DNA of 64,000 nucleotides. Origin: Secundilactobacillus silagincola. GTDB taxonomy: Bacteria; Bacillota; Bacilli; Lactobacillales; Lactobacillaceae. The translations under genes were made by a program, and so were the position numbers. Below the pieces are notes generated by a model. It saw only the letters and a program-made list of their open reading frames with translations, ran no database searches and was not told the origin of the DNA. The DNA is taken from NCBI RefSeq assembly GCF_002583405.1, contig NZ_BCMJ01000007.1, positions 48,726 through 112,725 on the forward strand. The letters run 5' to 3'. Shown here piece after piece: positions 18,197 through 27,654 of this stretch; position 1 is the first letter of the stretch; every line of letters begins with the position of its first letter.

Positions 18197-18640
18197 TTAC
18201 TGAACATCAGTTGATTTGTGGAATACTTTACGACTGATGGCCATAAATCCTGCGGTCGTGTATGAAATTACAACTAACAGAATAATAGTAGCTAAGATGA
18301 TAGTCACAATCAGCATAACACCGGTCAAAGCACCATCGTCAGTGAAGACGTTCAGTGAGTTGGCCATTTGGATACCAGATGGGACGAACAAGAAAGCAAT
18401 TAAGCTAATCAAAAAGTCAGCCATCTTCTCCACTTGATATAATTTAATGATGTGTGATGCTAAAAGTACATACATCAAAGCCAGACCAATAACCGGAGTT
18501 GGAACTGGGAACGACTTTGGGAATAATGGTGAAATTAATGATGAAACGAATAAGACCGATGCGAAGATGCACATTTGTTGCAAAATTGGTGCCGCTTCGT
18601 GTTCAGTTCCCTCTGTCTTGGTAGCTTGGTTACTTGCCAT
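18197..18640 (-). CDS. lrgA: LrgA/CidA family holin-like membrane protein
   Basis: A small (147 aa) protein with about four membrane segments after a polar N-terminus of some 20 residues; the PVPTPVIGLALMYVLL segment is typical of LrgA/CidA. It partners LrgB, encoded next. AAAGGAG lies nine bases before ATG. The leader region carries a good minus-strand promoter and two cre-like sites, so carbon-source control is likely. Confidence 0.85.
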   Translation of the reverse strand: MASNQATKTEGTEHEAAPILQQMCIFASVLFVSSLISPLFPKSFPVPTPVIGLALMYVLLASHIIKLYQVEKMADFLISLIAFLFVPSGIQMANSLNVFTDDGALTGVMLIVTIILATIILLVVISYTTAGFMAISRKVFHKSTDVQ

Positions 18641-18686
18641 AATTAAACACTCCTTTCAGAAATTATAAAAAATTTTTCACAAACTA

Positions 18687-18700
18687 GTAAAGCGCTTTCG
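18687..18700. promoter_or_regulatory. cre-like CcpA site just downstream of the lrgAB promoter
   Basis: GTAAAGCGCTTTCG contains the AAAGCGCTTTC core but misses the consensus at the outer bases. It falls within about 20 nt after the predicted start of transcription. Confidence 0.55.
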
Positions 18701-18712
18701 CTTCACAATGTA

Positions 18713-18741
18713 AGTATAATCATTTTTCCAAAAAAACGCAA
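18713..18741 (-). promoter_or_regulatory. lrgAB promoter
   Basis: On the minus strand, TTGCGT (complement of 18736-18741) and TATACT (complement of 18713-18718) are 17 nt apart. It lies between two cre-like sites. Confidence 0.65.
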
Positions 18742-18756
18742 GGTTATAGTCATAAC

Positions 18757-18770
18757 TGTAAACGCTTACT
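18757..18770. promoter_or_regulatory. CcpA cre site upstream of lrgAB
   Basis: TGTAAACGCTTACT matches the cre consensus TGWAANCGNTNWCA at 13 of 14 positions. It lies just upstream of the lrgAB -35. Confidence 0.75.
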
Positions 18771-18855
18771 GAAAAATGGCTTGTGTAATTGGACTCTAAA
18801 TTAATCAGTTTGCTCAATTTGTTCAATTAATGACAGAAAAATTTAGGGTGAGTGA

Positions 18856-18884
18856 TTGTGTTTACTGAAAGCCATTTGTATAAT
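18856..18884 (+). promoter_or_regulatory. tagO promoter
   Basis: TTGTGT (18856-18861) and TATAAT (18879-18884), spacer 17 nt, 34 nt ahead of the start codon. Confidence 0.75.
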
Positions 18885-18917
18885 AGGACTAATGTGTCAT
18901 GAAGAGAGGAAACTACT

Positions 18918-20012
18918 ATGAAATTTGAAATCATTGTTAGTTTAGTTGCGACTATGATTTTATCCGCTATCCTGACACCGTTTATCCGAAAACTGGCCTT
19001 TAAAGTTGGTGCAATCGATAATCCTAATGCAAGAAGGGTGAATAAAGTGCCGATGCCCACGATGGGTGGTTTGGCAATTTTTCTTTCCTATTCCTTTGCA
19101 ACTATCTTCCTATTAAGATTTCAAATTCCAACGCGTCAGTTATGGGGAGTTTTCGCTGGTGAGTGTGTGATTATTGCCACCGGCATTATTGATGATATTT
19201 TCGAACTTAAACCCCGTCAAAAGGTAATCGGTATTTCCATTGCAGCTTTAGTGGTTTACTTTGCTGCTGGAGTTAAAATGAGTCATATTACGATTCCGTT
19301 TGTCGGTATGATATCACTGGGTTGGTTAAGCTTACCCATTACATGGATCTGGATATTAGCCATTACAAATGCCGTTAACTTGATTGATGGCTTGGATGGT
19401 CTTGCCACTGGTGTGGGGATTATTGCGTTATCAACTATGGGAATAACTGGTCTGTTCTTTTTGAACGTTGCAAATACTTTCGTAGGCATCAGCATTTTTG
19501 CGTTAGTGGCCGCAATGATTGGTTTTTTACCCTATAATTTCTTTCCAGCTCGGATTTATCTAGGTGATACTGGTTCACTGTTTATCGGTTTTATGATGTC
19601 GGTTTTCTCACTGTATGGGTTAAAGAACGTCACGTTTATTTCCGTCATCATCCCAGTGATCATTATGGGGGTTCCAATTACCGATACGGTTTATGCGATA
19701 CTGCGGCGTTTACTGAATCGGCAACCAATTTCACACGCTGATAAGCACCATTTACACCACCGATTGATGCAAATTGGTCTGACACATCGGCAAACGGTGT
19801 TAGTGATTTACGGAATTGCGTTGATTTTTGCGTTCATTTCGTTGATGTACCCAATCTCGCCTACTTGGGGGACGATTTGTTTGACCGTTGCCAGTTTGGT
19901 TGGCTTAGAGTTATTTGTTGAGGCAATTGGGCTAGTTGGTGTAAATCGACAGCCTTTATTAAACTGGATCAAGCGGCTGGTAAAGGGAACGACTTCTAAA
20001 AATTCACATTGA
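18918..20012 (+). CDS. tagO: TagO/WecA, undecaprenyl-phosphate GlcNAc-1-phosphate transferase
   Basis: An integral membrane enzyme of the MraY/WecA family that moves a GlcNAc-1-phosphate from UDP-GlcNAc to undecaprenyl phosphate, the first step of wall teichoic acid linkage-unit and other wall-polymer synthesis. The 364 aa span about ten membrane segments; cytoplasmic loops show PNARRVNKVPMPTMGG, NLIDGLDGLA (catalytic Asp pair), LGDTGSLFIGF and the His-rich HADKHHLHHRL loop. The position before yigZ and comFA is the same as in B. subtilis. Its stop codon forms the first bases of repeat copy 3. Confidence 0.93.
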   Translation: MKFEIIVSLVATMILSAILTPFIRKLAFKVGAIDNPNARRVNKVPMPTMGGLAIFLSYSFATIFLLRFQIPTRQLWGVFAGECVIIATGIIDDIFELKPRQKVIGISIAALVVYFAAGVKMSHITIPFVGMISLGWLSLPITWIWILAITNAVNLIDGLDGLATGVGIIALSTMGITGLFFLNVANTFVGISIFALVAAMIGFLPYNFFPARIYLGDTGSLFIGFMMSVFSLYGLKNVTFISVIIPVIIMGVPITDTVYAILRRLLNRQPISHADKHHLHHRLMQIGLTHRQTVLVIYGIALIFAFISLMYPISPTWGTICLTVASLVGLELFVEAIGLVGVNRQPLLNWIKRLVKGTTSKNSH

Positions 20013-20168
20013 GTGTGTGATTAAACTTGGTAGATTTCAGAATTTAACGTGAATAAAAACCCATTCCGATGTACTTGTCGGGATGGGTTTTATTTGCGCT
20101 AAAGGGCAGGCATCACTAATTTTGCTGAAAAATTGATTGAAATGCTTGCCAATATAGACTTATGGCAG
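20011..20168 (+). repeat. structured intergenic repeat, copy 3 (R3)
   Basis: Starts GAGTGTGTGATTAAACTTGG, sharing bases with the tagO stop codon. The inner stem, AACCCATTCC with GGGATGGGTT, differs from copy 1 (TGCCTATTCC / GGAGTAGGCA) on both strands, so pairing is kept. Compared with copy 1 it lacks about 55 nt that form the left arm of hairpin 2, but the last 60 bases are nearly identical. Confidence 0.85.
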
Positions 20169-20202
20169 ATGGATTATATAGCAGCAAAGTTATGGCAGTA
20201 TC

Positions 20203-20859
20203 TTAATCCTGAGAGTCCGGATAAACCGGAACGTCAACTTCATGATAATGTTCGTCTCCAGCTTTAATCGTGACCTGACCGGAAAGTAAATTTGTAATTT
20301 GGGTTTGAACTTCGGCGACAGAATCAAGATCCACCGCAATGGTCACTACAACGTCACTACCGTAAGTCGTATCAATCAGGTTGATCTGTTCTTGTTTGAG
20401 ATGATAAGTTAACTTTTCGTAATTAGCGTATGAGACGGTCAAAATGAGATCTCGTTGCAGGACCTTTTGAACTAAACCAACCTGCTCTATGGCACGGGAG
20501 GTGGCGTTACTGTAAGCACGAATAAGACCGCCAGCTCCCAATTTAGTACCACCAAAATAGCGGGTAACAACGGCAACAACATTATGAATTTTCAGTTGCT
20601 TTAAAACTTCCAGAATAGGTACGCCGGCGGTTCCAGAAGGTTCACCGTCGTCGCTTTCACGTTGAATTTCATCGTGTTCACCTAGCATGTAGGCGAAGCA
20701 GTTGTGATTAGCTTTTGGGTTGTCCTGGCGAACGGATGCGATGAAGGCATCAGCCACTTCTTTTGTTTCAACTCGTTGTACGCTGCAAATAAAACGAGAT
20801 TTTTTAATTTCCAGTTCGTGAGATCCAGCGACTTTAATGGTTAAATAATTTTCTGACAT
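20203..20859 (-). CDS. YigZ/IMPACT family protein
   Basis: A 218-aa protein with the N-terminal UPF0029 (IMPACT) domain (residues 1-125, containing KSRFICSVQRV, DDGEPSGTAG and TRYFGGTKLGAGGLIRAYS) and the C-terminal DUF1949 ferredoxin-like domain. It corresponds to B. subtilis YvyE, which lies beside comF there too. A biochemical role is not established; RNA or nucleotide binding has been proposed. It is divergent from comFA across a gap of about 50 nt. Confidence 0.9.
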   Translation of the reverse strand: MSENYLTIKVAGSHELEIKKSRFICSVQRVETKEVADAFIASVRQDNPKANHNCFAYMLGEHDEIQRESDDGEPSGTAGVPILEVLKQLKIHNVVAVVTRYFGGTKLGAGGLIRAYSNATSRAIEQVGLVQKVLQRDLILTVSYANYEKLTYHLKQEQINLIDTTYGSDVVVTIAVDLDSVAEVQTQITNLLSGQVTIKAGDEHYHEVDVPVYPDSQD

Positions 20860-20912
20860 TGGTTGAATGACTCCATTTCTGCGTATGTATGGTTAATGAG
20901 GTGGTAAAAGTG

Positions 20913-22262
20913 ATGAAGGAAAAACAGCTTTTTGGTCGACAGGTGTTGGCGGATACGATGTCGGTTGAAACTAATCAGCAATCACGGTTAATCCGTCGGC
21001 CAGCAATGATTGAGACTAGTCAGTGGGTAATTTGTCAACGTTGCAGCCAGAAAACGACCAAGCAAGAGGTTCGGTTACCAAACAGCCACTATTATTGTCC
21101 GCACTGTTTTCAGTTGGGACGAGTAACGTCAAATCTATGGCTTTGGTCGTTGCCTGAACCTAATCAATTTGTACAATGTGCAGCATCACCACTCACTTGG
21201 ACGGGTGAGTTAACACCTGCTCAGGACGCCTGCAGTCGGCAGATCAGCGACATTTTTGCTGCTGGTAAAACCCATCTGCTCTGGGCAGTTACTGGCGCTG
21301 GTAAAACTGAAATGTTATTTCATGGTATTGCAGAAGCATTAATGAAAGGATTACGCGTCGGCATTGCGTCACCAAGAATTGATGTTTGCTTAGAGCTTGC
21401 ACCACGTTTTCAAGCCGCATTTAGCGGTATTTCACAGATTGTGCTGTATGGTGAGATGGAAAGACCTTACGACTACTGCCAGCTCACGATATGTACAACA
21501 CATCAGCTTCTTCGATTTTACCATGCTTTTGATGTTCTGGTGATTGATGAAGTGGACGCATTCCCGTTTGCTGCTGATCCTGGGTTGAACTATGCTGCCG
21601 AACAGGCTAAAAAAGAGTCCGGGGCGTTACTTTATCTTACTGCGACGCCTAGTAAGAAACTGCAGCGACAAGAACGCCAGAAAAAACTTTCAGTTAGTTA
21701 TTTACCCGCAAGGTATCATGGACATCCGCTGCCTGAGATCAGGTTAAAGTTAACGAGTAGGTGGCGTCAATCCCTGGTCAAAAAGCGTTTACCTAGTCCA
21801 GTGAAAACCATACTTAGAAAAATCACTTCAAACCAACGTCACTTTCTACTCTTTGTCCCGCATGTAAAGGATTTAGAGGGGGTTCAATCAGCACTAAAAT
21901 ATCAATTTCCAGATATGGAAGTAGCAACAGTTCATGCAGGGGATGAGAACCGGCATGAAAAAGTTCAGCAGATGAGAAATGGTGAATTGGATTGTTTGGT
22001 CACGACTACCATTCTAGAGCGTGGTGTAACGTTTGCCAATATTGACGTGATTGTACTGGGGGCGGATGATGCCGTATTTTCAACCGCTGCCCTAGTCCAA
22101 ATTGCGGGGAGAGCTGGACGTAAAGCGGCCTATCCTACGGGACTGGTGAATTTTTTTGCTGATCGTCAAACGAAAGCAATCAAAGAAGCACGGCGTCAAA
22201 TCAGATTTGTTAACCGAAAAGCCCAAAAAGAAGGTTTAATAGGAGGTCAATCGCGTGGCTGA
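20913..22262 (+). CDS. comFA: ComFA, DEAD-box competence helicase
   Basis: ComFA is a membrane-associated ATPase that helps pull single-stranded DNA in during natural transformation. It has an N-terminal four-Cys zinc motif (CQRC ... CPHC), Walker A TGAGKT at residues 127-132, the Asp-Glu box as DEVDAFPF and SF2 motifs III (TATPS) and VI (QIAGRAGR). The reading frame is open to ATG 20889, but GAGGTGG at 20898-20904 favours ATG 20913 (or the adjacent GTG 20910), giving about 449 aa. comFC overlaps its 3' end by 8 nt. Confidence 0.93.
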   Translation: MKEKQLFGRQVLADTMSVETNQQSRLIRRPAMIETSQWVICQRCSQKTTKQEVRLPNSHYYCPHCFQLGRVTSNLWLWSLPEPNQFVQCAASPLTWTGELTPAQDACSRQISDIFAAGKTHLLWAVTGAGKTEMLFHGIAEALMKGLRVGIASPRIDVCLELAPRFQAAFSGISQIVLYGEMERPYDYCQLTICTTHQLLRFYHAFDVLVIDEVDAFPFAADPGLNYAAEQAKKESGALLYLTATPSKKLQRQERQKKLSVSYLPARYHGHPLPEIRLKLTSRWRQSLVKKRLPSPVKTILRKITSNQRHFLLFVPHVKDLEGVQSALKYQFPDMEVATVHAGDENRHEKVQQMRNGELDCLVTTTILERGVTFANIDVIVLGADDAVFSTAALVQIAGRAGRKAAYPTGLVNFFADRQTKAIKEARRQIRFVNRKAQKEGLIGGQSRG

Positions 22263-22935
22263 ATGTTTGCTATGTCACCGTAATAGTCAAGAACAGCTAA
22301 CACTATGGCAGTTATTAAATTTTCAGCCAGTTGAACATTCGTTGCTCTGTCGGACATGTCTTGGTAGTTTGGAAGCCATTTCTCCTGAACAGGCGTGCGC
22401 GGGTTGCGGTCGTGCGTGGTCAGATCAGCTATGCACAGATTGTGTACAGTGGCGAGAACCGTCAAATTTTAAGAACCGGGCAATGTTTCAATATAATGAT
22501 CTGCTCAAACAATATATGTCACAGTATAAATTTTATGGTGATTATCGGTTACGAAAAGTTTTTCAAACTAGAATAGTTCATGAAGTCAATCGATTTAAGG
22601 CTGATTTAGTGGTCCCAATTCCAATTGATGCCGCAACTCAGCAACGTCGGGGGTTCAACCAAGTTGCTGGCCTATTGGAACCTGTTAAAACGGTTGAAGG
22701 TCTCATGACGCTTGAGTCTGATAAACAGCAACCCCAGTCAGCAAAAAATCGACAGGAACGACTCAAATCCAAACAACCTTTTAAGCTAAATTTAAAGGCT
22801 GAAAAATTTAATAAAAAGCGGGTCTTGATCGTAGATGATATTTATACCACTGGTAGGACGATTCGCCACGCTGCAACATTGCTCTTAGACGCTGGTGCTA
22901 GTGAGGTTATGGGCCTTACGTTAGCGCACGGATAA
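22255..22935 (+). CDS. comFC: ComFC, phosphoribosyltransferase-like competence protein
   Basis: A 226-aa ComFC/GntX protein needed for DNA uptake. The N-terminus has Cys pairs (CLLC, CRTC, CAGC, CTDC) suited to zinc binding; the C-terminus is a type I phosphoribosyltransferase fold with the PRPP motif VLIVDDIYTTG at 190-200. The start is GTG with AGGAGG ahead, overlapping comFA by 8 nt, so the two are translated together. Confidence 0.93.
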   Translation: MAECLLCHRNSQEQLTLWQLLNFQPVEHSLLCRTCLGSLEAISPEQACAGCGRAWSDQLCTDCVQWREPSNFKNRAMFQYNDLLKQYMSQYKFYGDYRLRKVFQTRIVHEVNRFKADLVVPIPIDAATQQRRGFNQVAGLLEPVKTVEGLMTLESDKQQPQSAKNRQERLKSKQPFKLNLKAEKFNKKRVLIVDDIYTTGRTIRHAATLLLDAGASEVMGLTLAHG

Positions 22936-22977
22936 TGTGAATAAATTCAGAATAATGCTGTTTGAAGCCTTAAACTA

Positions 22978-23006
22978 TTGTGTATTGTAGCGCTTTCTAT
23001 TATAAT
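22978..23006 (+). promoter_or_regulatory. hpf promoter
   Basis: TTGTGT (22978-22983), 17-nt spacer, TATAAT (23001-23006). The spacer contains TAGCGCTTTC, half of a cre-like palindrome; CcpA control is only a possibility. Confidence 0.7.
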
Positions 23007-23093
23007 TAAGCTATAAACAAAACAAACATTTAAGCCGTAGACTTAGGTATGCTTAAATTAACTTTTGTTTGTTGTGGAAGGGAGAGAAGTTCT

Positions 23094-23648
23094 ATGCTCA
23101 CATTCAATATTCGTGGTGAAAACATTGAGGTCACTCAAGCAATCCGGGATTACGTGCAAAAGCGGATCAGTAAGCTTGAGAAGTATTTTGAGCAAAGCGT
23201 GGATTCAACTGCTCATGTTAATTTGAAGGTGTATCAAAACAAGGATTCTAAGGTGGAAGTTACCATTCCGCTCCCTTATTTAACCCTTCGAGCAGAAGAA
23301 ACGTCTCCAGATCTATATGCAAGTATCGATTTGGTTACGGATAAGCTAGAGCGTCAGATCCGCAAGTACAAGACAAAGGTCAACCGTAAGTCTCGTGAAA
23401 AAGGTTTCAAAAATCTTGAATTTACACCTGAAACTGCCGACAACGAAGACTCTGATGAAAGTGCAAAGTTAGAAGTTGTTCGGACGAAGCGAGTTTCCTT
23501 AAAGCCAATGGACAACGAAGAAGCAATTCTGCAAATGGATATGCTGGGGCATGACTTCTTTATCTATGAAGACGCTGAAACCGATGCTGTCAATATCGTC
23601 TACCGTCGTAATGACGGCCGTTACGGTTTGATTGAAGCCGGCGATTAA
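23094..23648 (+). CDS. hpf: long-form ribosome hibernation promoting factor
   Basis: Long HPF (YvyD) drives dimerisation of 70S ribosomes into inactive 100S particles in stationary phase or stress. The 184 aa have the N-terminal HPF/YfiA domain (1-100) and the C-terminal dimerisation domain (about 125-184, with MDNEEAILQMDMLGHDFFIYED). The frame is open from 23049, but AAGGGAGAG about eight bases before ATG 23094 fixes the start. Monocistronic, with its own promoter and terminator, between comFC and secA as in many Firmicutes. Confidence 0.95.
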   Translation: MLTFNIRGENIEVTQAIRDYVQKRISKLEKYFEQSVDSTAHVNLKVYQNKDSKVEVTIPLPYLTLRAEETSPDLYASIDLVTDKLERQIRKYKTKVNRKSREKGFKNLEFTPETADNEDSDESAKLEVVRTKRVSLKPMDNEEAILQMDMLGHDFFIYEDAETDAVNIVYRRNDGRYGLIEAGD

Positions 23649-23668
23649 TTATTTAAGAAGGTAGTTAT

Positions 23669-23708
23669 GAGGGGATCGAAGTTTTTTAATTAAAGCTTCG
23701 GTCCCTTT
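23669..23708 (+). terminator. terminator after hpf
   Basis: GGGGATCGAAG pairs with CTTCGGTCCC across an A/T-rich loop, followed by TTTG. Confidence 0.75.
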
Positions 23709-23860
23709 GTAGTCGTTCTGTAATGTTTTTATCACAGTCTTTTAAAAATTATACTTATCAGATGAGTTTTAAAAACTGCGTATAAATGTTAGACTAGTTG
23801 ATGGTATGCAATCAAATGAATGATAATAATTGAGAACACATTAACAGAAGGGAATCAAGA

Positions 23861-26224
23861 ATGGCTAACTTTTTAAAACGCTGGGTCGAAAGTGATAAAC
23901 GAGAACTTCGACGAATCAGCAAAATTGCAGATCAGGTTAATAGCTACTCAAAAGAGTACGAAGCTTTATCTGATGATGATTTAAAAGCAAAAACTCCAGA
24001 ATTTCAAAAACGTTATCAAGATGGTGAAACCCTAGATGACTTATTGCCAGAAGCCTTTGCCGTTGCGCGTGAAGGTGCTAAGCGGGTACTTGGCTTATAC
24101 CCATTCCACGTTCAAATTATGGGTGGTATTGTGCTTCATGAGGGTAATATTGCCGAGATGAAAACTGGTGAAGGTAAGACGTTGACCGCAACAATGCCAG
24201 TTTACCTGAACGCATTGTCAGGTAAAGGGGTTCACGTTGTGACGGTTAACGAGTATTTGTCATCTCGTGATGCTGAAGAAATGGGTGAATTGTACAACTG
24301 GTTAGGGTTGAGCGTTGGTTTGAACCTGACTGAGAAATCACCTGAAGAAAAACGTGCTGCTTATAACTGTGATATCACCTATTCAACTAACTCAGAAATT
24401 GGGTTTGATTATCTGCGTGATAACATGGTTGTTTATAAGGAAGACATGGTACAGCGACCACTGAACTTTGCCATTGTCGATGAAGTGGATTCAATCCTGA
24501 TTGATGAAGCTCGGACACCTTTAATCATTTCTGGTCAATCAGAAGGTACTTCACAGTTGTATCAGCGGACTGATCGGTTTGCGAAAACTTTACATGAAGA
24601 TACCGATTACAAGATCGATTTGGAATCTAAGAGTGTGTCATTAACTGAAGAAGGGATCGCAAAGGCTGAAAAATACTTCAACCTGAAGAACCTCTTTGAT
24701 ACTGATAACACTGCTTTGACCCACCATTTGGATCAAGCTTTACGAGCTAATTTCATTATGCTTCGTGATAAGGATTACGTGGTTTCCGATGGTGAAGTCC
24801 TGATCGTTGATTCATTTACCGGTCGTGTTATGGAAGGCCGTCGTTATTCTGACGGTTTGCACCAAGCGATTGAAGCCAAAGAAGGCGTGGATATTCAAGA
24901 AGAATCCAAGACCATGGCTAATATCACTTATCAAAACATGTTCCGGATGTATGATAAATTAGCTGGTATGACGGGTACTGCCCGGACTGAAATTGAAGAA
25001 TTCCGTGAGATTTACAGCATGGAAGTTATTTCAGTGCCAACTAACAAGCCCGTTATTCGGATTGATGAACCAGATGTTTTGTACCCAACTTTGGAAGCTA
25101 AATTTAACGCGGTTGCCGACCGGATTAAAGAATTGCATGAAAAAGGCCAGCCAATCTTGGTTGGTACTGTGGCGGTTGAAACTTCTGAATACATTTCTCA
25201 ATTGCTGGATAAGGAAAACATTCCTCACGTTGTTTTGAACGCTAAAAACCACGCTAAGGAAGCTGATATCATTATGAATGCCGGTCAACGTGGTGCAGTT
25301 ACCATTGCCACCAACATGGCTGGTCGTGGTACCGATATTAAGCTTGGACCCGGTGTCCGTGAATTAGGCGGTTTAGTTGTTCTCGGTACTGAACGACACG
25401 AATCACGACGGATCGATAATCAACTTCGTGGCCGTTCTGGACGTCAAGGTGACCCAGGCTTGACACAGTTCTACCTGTCACTTGAAGATGACTTGTTACG
25501 CCGTTTTGGTACTGATCGAGTTAAAGCCTTCCTTGAACGGATGAACGTTGAGGGTGACGATGCGGTCATTAAGAGTCGGATGATCAGTCGCCAAGTAGAA
25601 TCTGCTCAGAAGCGGGTTGAAGGTAACAACTATGATTCACGTAAAAATGTCCTGCAATATGATGATGTGATGCGTGCGCAACGTGAGGTTATCTATAACC
25701 AGCGTAATGAAGTGATCAATGAAGATAAATCCTTACGTTGGGTTATCAAGCCAATGTTTGACCGAACCATTGATCGGGTTGTTAATCTCCATACGCAAGG
25801 CGAGCAGAAGGATTGGGATTTAAGCACGATTTTGGACTTTGCGATTTCTGCAATTGTTAGTCCGGATCAGATTAAGTTGGATGATCTCAAGAACAAGAGT
25901 GCTGATCAAATCAAAGAACTGCTTAAGGGCTTAGCGGATGATGTTTATCAGGCCAAACAAAAGCAACTTTATGATCCAGCACAAATGCTAGAATTTGAAA
26001 AAGTGGTCATTTTACGTGTGGTCGACTCTCATTGGACTGATCACATTGATGTCATGGATCAACTGCGGACTTCTATTGGCTTACGTGGTTATGGTCAATT
26101 GAACCCGTTAGTTGAATATCAACAAGATGGCTACCGGATGTTTGAAGAAATGATTGCTGACATTGATTACGATGCTACTCGTTTGTTCATGAAGTCAGAA
26201 ATTCGTCAAAATATTAAGCGTTAA
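23861..26224 (+). CDS. secA: SecA, preprotein translocase ATPase
   Basis: SecA drives protein export through SecYEG. The 787 aa contain Walker A GEGKT at 103-107, the [16 protein letters not shown]alker B region, the preprotein cross-linking domain, the second nucleotide-binding fold ([19 protein letters not shown]) and the helical scaffold. The protein stops right after the helical wing ([14 protein letters not shown]) and has no C-terminal zinc-binding tail, as is common in lactobacilli. Promoter not obvious; RBS GAAGGGA. Upstream of prfB as in B. subtilis. Confidence 0.98.
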   Translation: MANFLKRWVESDKRELRRISKIADQVNSYSKEYEALSDDDLKAKTPEFQKRYQDGETLDDLLPEAFAVAREGAKRVLGLYPFHVQIMGGIVLHEGNIAEMKTGEGKTLTATMPVYLNALSGKGVHVVTVNEYLSSRDAEEMGELYNWLGLSVGLNLTEKSPEEKRAAYNCDITYSTNSEIGFDYLRDNMVVYKEDMVQRPLNFAIVDEVDSILIDEARTPLIISGQSEGTSQLYQRTDRFAKTLHEDTDYKIDLESKSVSLTEEGIAKAEKYFNLKNLFDTDNTALTHHLDQALRANFIMLRDKDYVVSDGEVLIVDSFTGRVMEGRRYSDGLHQAIEAKEGVDIQEESKTMANITYQNMFRMYDKLAGMTGTARTEIEEFREIYSMEVISVPTNKPVIRIDEPDVLYPTLEAKFNAVADRIKELHEKGQPILVGTVAVETSEYISQLLDKENIPHVVLNAKNHAKEADIIMNAGQRGAVTIATNMAGRGTDIKLGPGVRELGGLVVLGTERHESRRIDNQLRGRSGRQGDPGLTQFYLSLEDDLLRRFGTDRVKAFLERMNVEGDDAVIKSRMISRQVESAQKRVEGNNYDSRKNVLQYDDVMRAQREVIYNQRNEVINEDKSLRWVIKPMFDRTIDRVVNLHTQGEQKDWDLSTILDFAISAIVSPDQIKLDDLKNKSADQIKELLKGLADDVYQAKQKQLYDPAQMLEFEKVVILRVVDSHWTDHIDVMDQLRTSIGLRGYGQLNPLVEYQQDGYRMFEEMIADIDYDATRLFMKSEIRQNIKR

Positions 26225-26256
26225 AGACCTTAGTCGGTGTGATTACCGACCAAATG

Positions 26257-26290
26257 AAAATCTGTATGACTTTGGTCATGCGGATTTTTC
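26257..26290 (+). terminator. terminator after secA
   Basis: AAAATCTGTATGAC (26257-26270), loop TTTG, GTCATGCGGATTTTT. Confidence 0.8.
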
Positions 26291-26371
26291 GTATCTAGAG
26301 GAAATAATCACATACGCGGTATTGTTAAGGCTGATTTTAAGTTAAGAGCATTAATCTGGAGGTAAGAGGTA

Positions 26372-27488
26372 ATGGAACTCAGTGATATTAAACGTGATAT
26401 AAAAGCCATGACTAGTGAAATCAATGGCTTTGGGAGGTCTCTTTGACTTAGATGCCCTGAATGAAAGTATTTCAATCAATGAATCAAAAATGGCTGAACC
26501 CGGGTTTTGGGATAACCAGTCTAAGGCACAAAAGTTAATTGATGAGACTAATCAGCTAAAAGCGAAATCAGAATCGTACCAAGATTTAAAAAATCAATTG
26601 GATGATATTTCTGTGGCAGTTGAGTTGTTGGAAGAAGGACCGGATGCAGAAGTTCAAGGCGAATTGGAAGATAACCTGGCTAAACTCAAGAAGGATTTGC
26701 AACAATATCGACTCACCCTTCTTTTAAATGAACCTTATGATGCTAATAACGCTATTTTGGAAATTCATCCAGGAGCAGGTGGCACTGAGTCTCAAGATTG
26801 GGGTTCGATGCTGTTAAGAATGTATACGCGTTGGGCCGAACAGCATGATTTTACTGTGGAGACCCTAGACTACCAAGCAGGTGAAGTGGCAGGAATCAGT
26901 TCAGTTACCATTCTGATTTCTGGACATAACGCTTATGGTTATTTACGGTCAGAAAAAGGGGTTCATCGACTAGTTCGAATCTCACCGTTTGATTCCGCTG
27001 GTCGACGACATACCTCGTTTGCATCAGTAGACGTTTTACCCGAATTGGATGATTCCGTTAATGTCGAAATTAATCCAGCAGATTTGAAGGTTGATGTTTA
27101 TCGTGCTAGTGGTGCTGGTGGCCAACACGTTAACAAAACCTCTTCAGCGGTTCGAATTACACATGAGCCAACGGGAATCGTGGTTGCTAGTCAGGCCCAA
27201 CGTTCACAGCTTCAAAACCGTCAAACGGCGATGAATATGCTGAAAGCTAAGCTATATGAACGAGAAGAAGAAAAGAAAGCGAAGCAAAAGGCAGCAATTG
27301 AAGGTGAACAGTTGGATATCGGCTGGGGCTCTCAGATTCGCTCTTACGTTTTCCACCCCTATACCATGGTAAAAGATCACCGGACTAACTACGAAACCGG
27401 GAATGGTCAAGCGGTCATGGACGGTGATTTAGATCCCTTTATTAATGCGTACCTGCAATATCAGTTGGAGCAAGCAAACCCTGACTGA
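26372..27488 (+). CDS. prfB: peptide chain release factor 2 (programmed +1 frameshift)
   Basis: RF2 ends translation at UAA and UGA. Translation starts at ATG 26372 (GGAGG upstream) and reads 24 codons to an in-frame TGA at 26444-26446; a +1 shift at CTT-TGA-C, with GGGAGG just upstream as stimulator, continues from GAC 26445 and gives 371 aa. In the joined protein the stop-codon-reading SPF is at 204-206 and the catalytic GGQ at 249-251. The frame open from 26415 alone is not the whole gene. This is the classical RF2 autoregulatory frameshift, so it is not a pseudogene. Confidence 0.97.
26434..26447 (+). promoter_or_regulatory. RF2 programmed frameshift site
   Basis: An internal Shine-Dalgarno-like GGAGG, then TCTCTTTGAC: the slippery CTT, the in-frame TGA and the C that weakens termination. 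Low RF2 lets the ribosome slip +1. Confidence 0.95.
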
Positions 27489-27496
27489 TGATGAAC

Positions 27497-27538
27497 AACG
27501 TCTAACATATTTTTTAATTGAAAAGTTAGACGTTTTTT
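27497..27538 (+). terminator. terminator after prfB
   Basis: AACGTCTAAC (27497-27506) pairs with GTTAGACGTT (27525-27534), then TTTT. Confidence 0.88.
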
Positions 27539-27628
27539 AATACTGTTCAATTGGTTAACGCCATATATCAAATACGCTATTATTGATAAAGAGTATCTTA
27601 AAGCAAGAAAGCGGGTGTAATAGGTTTA

Positions 27629-27637
27629 TGCTATACT
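27629..27637 (+). promoter_or_regulatory. extended -10 promoter before the MinJ-like gene
   Basis: TGCTATACT fits an extended -10 (TGN-TATACT). No good -35 is seen. Transcription would start near 27644, leaving a very short leader before ATG 27655 and favouring a later in-frame start. Confidence 0.5.
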
Positions 27638-27654
27638 TCTTTTAGAAACTGATA

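Noticed and set aside
10152..20168. Insertion sequence for the three intergenic repeats.
   Set aside because: No transposase frame, no clear terminal inverted repeats with target duplications; a non-autonomous element remains possible but is not shown.
26415..27488. prfB starting at the internal ATG 26415.
   Set aside because: It would lose the conserved N-terminus and ignore the textbook frameshift site and the proper start with GGAGG at 26372.
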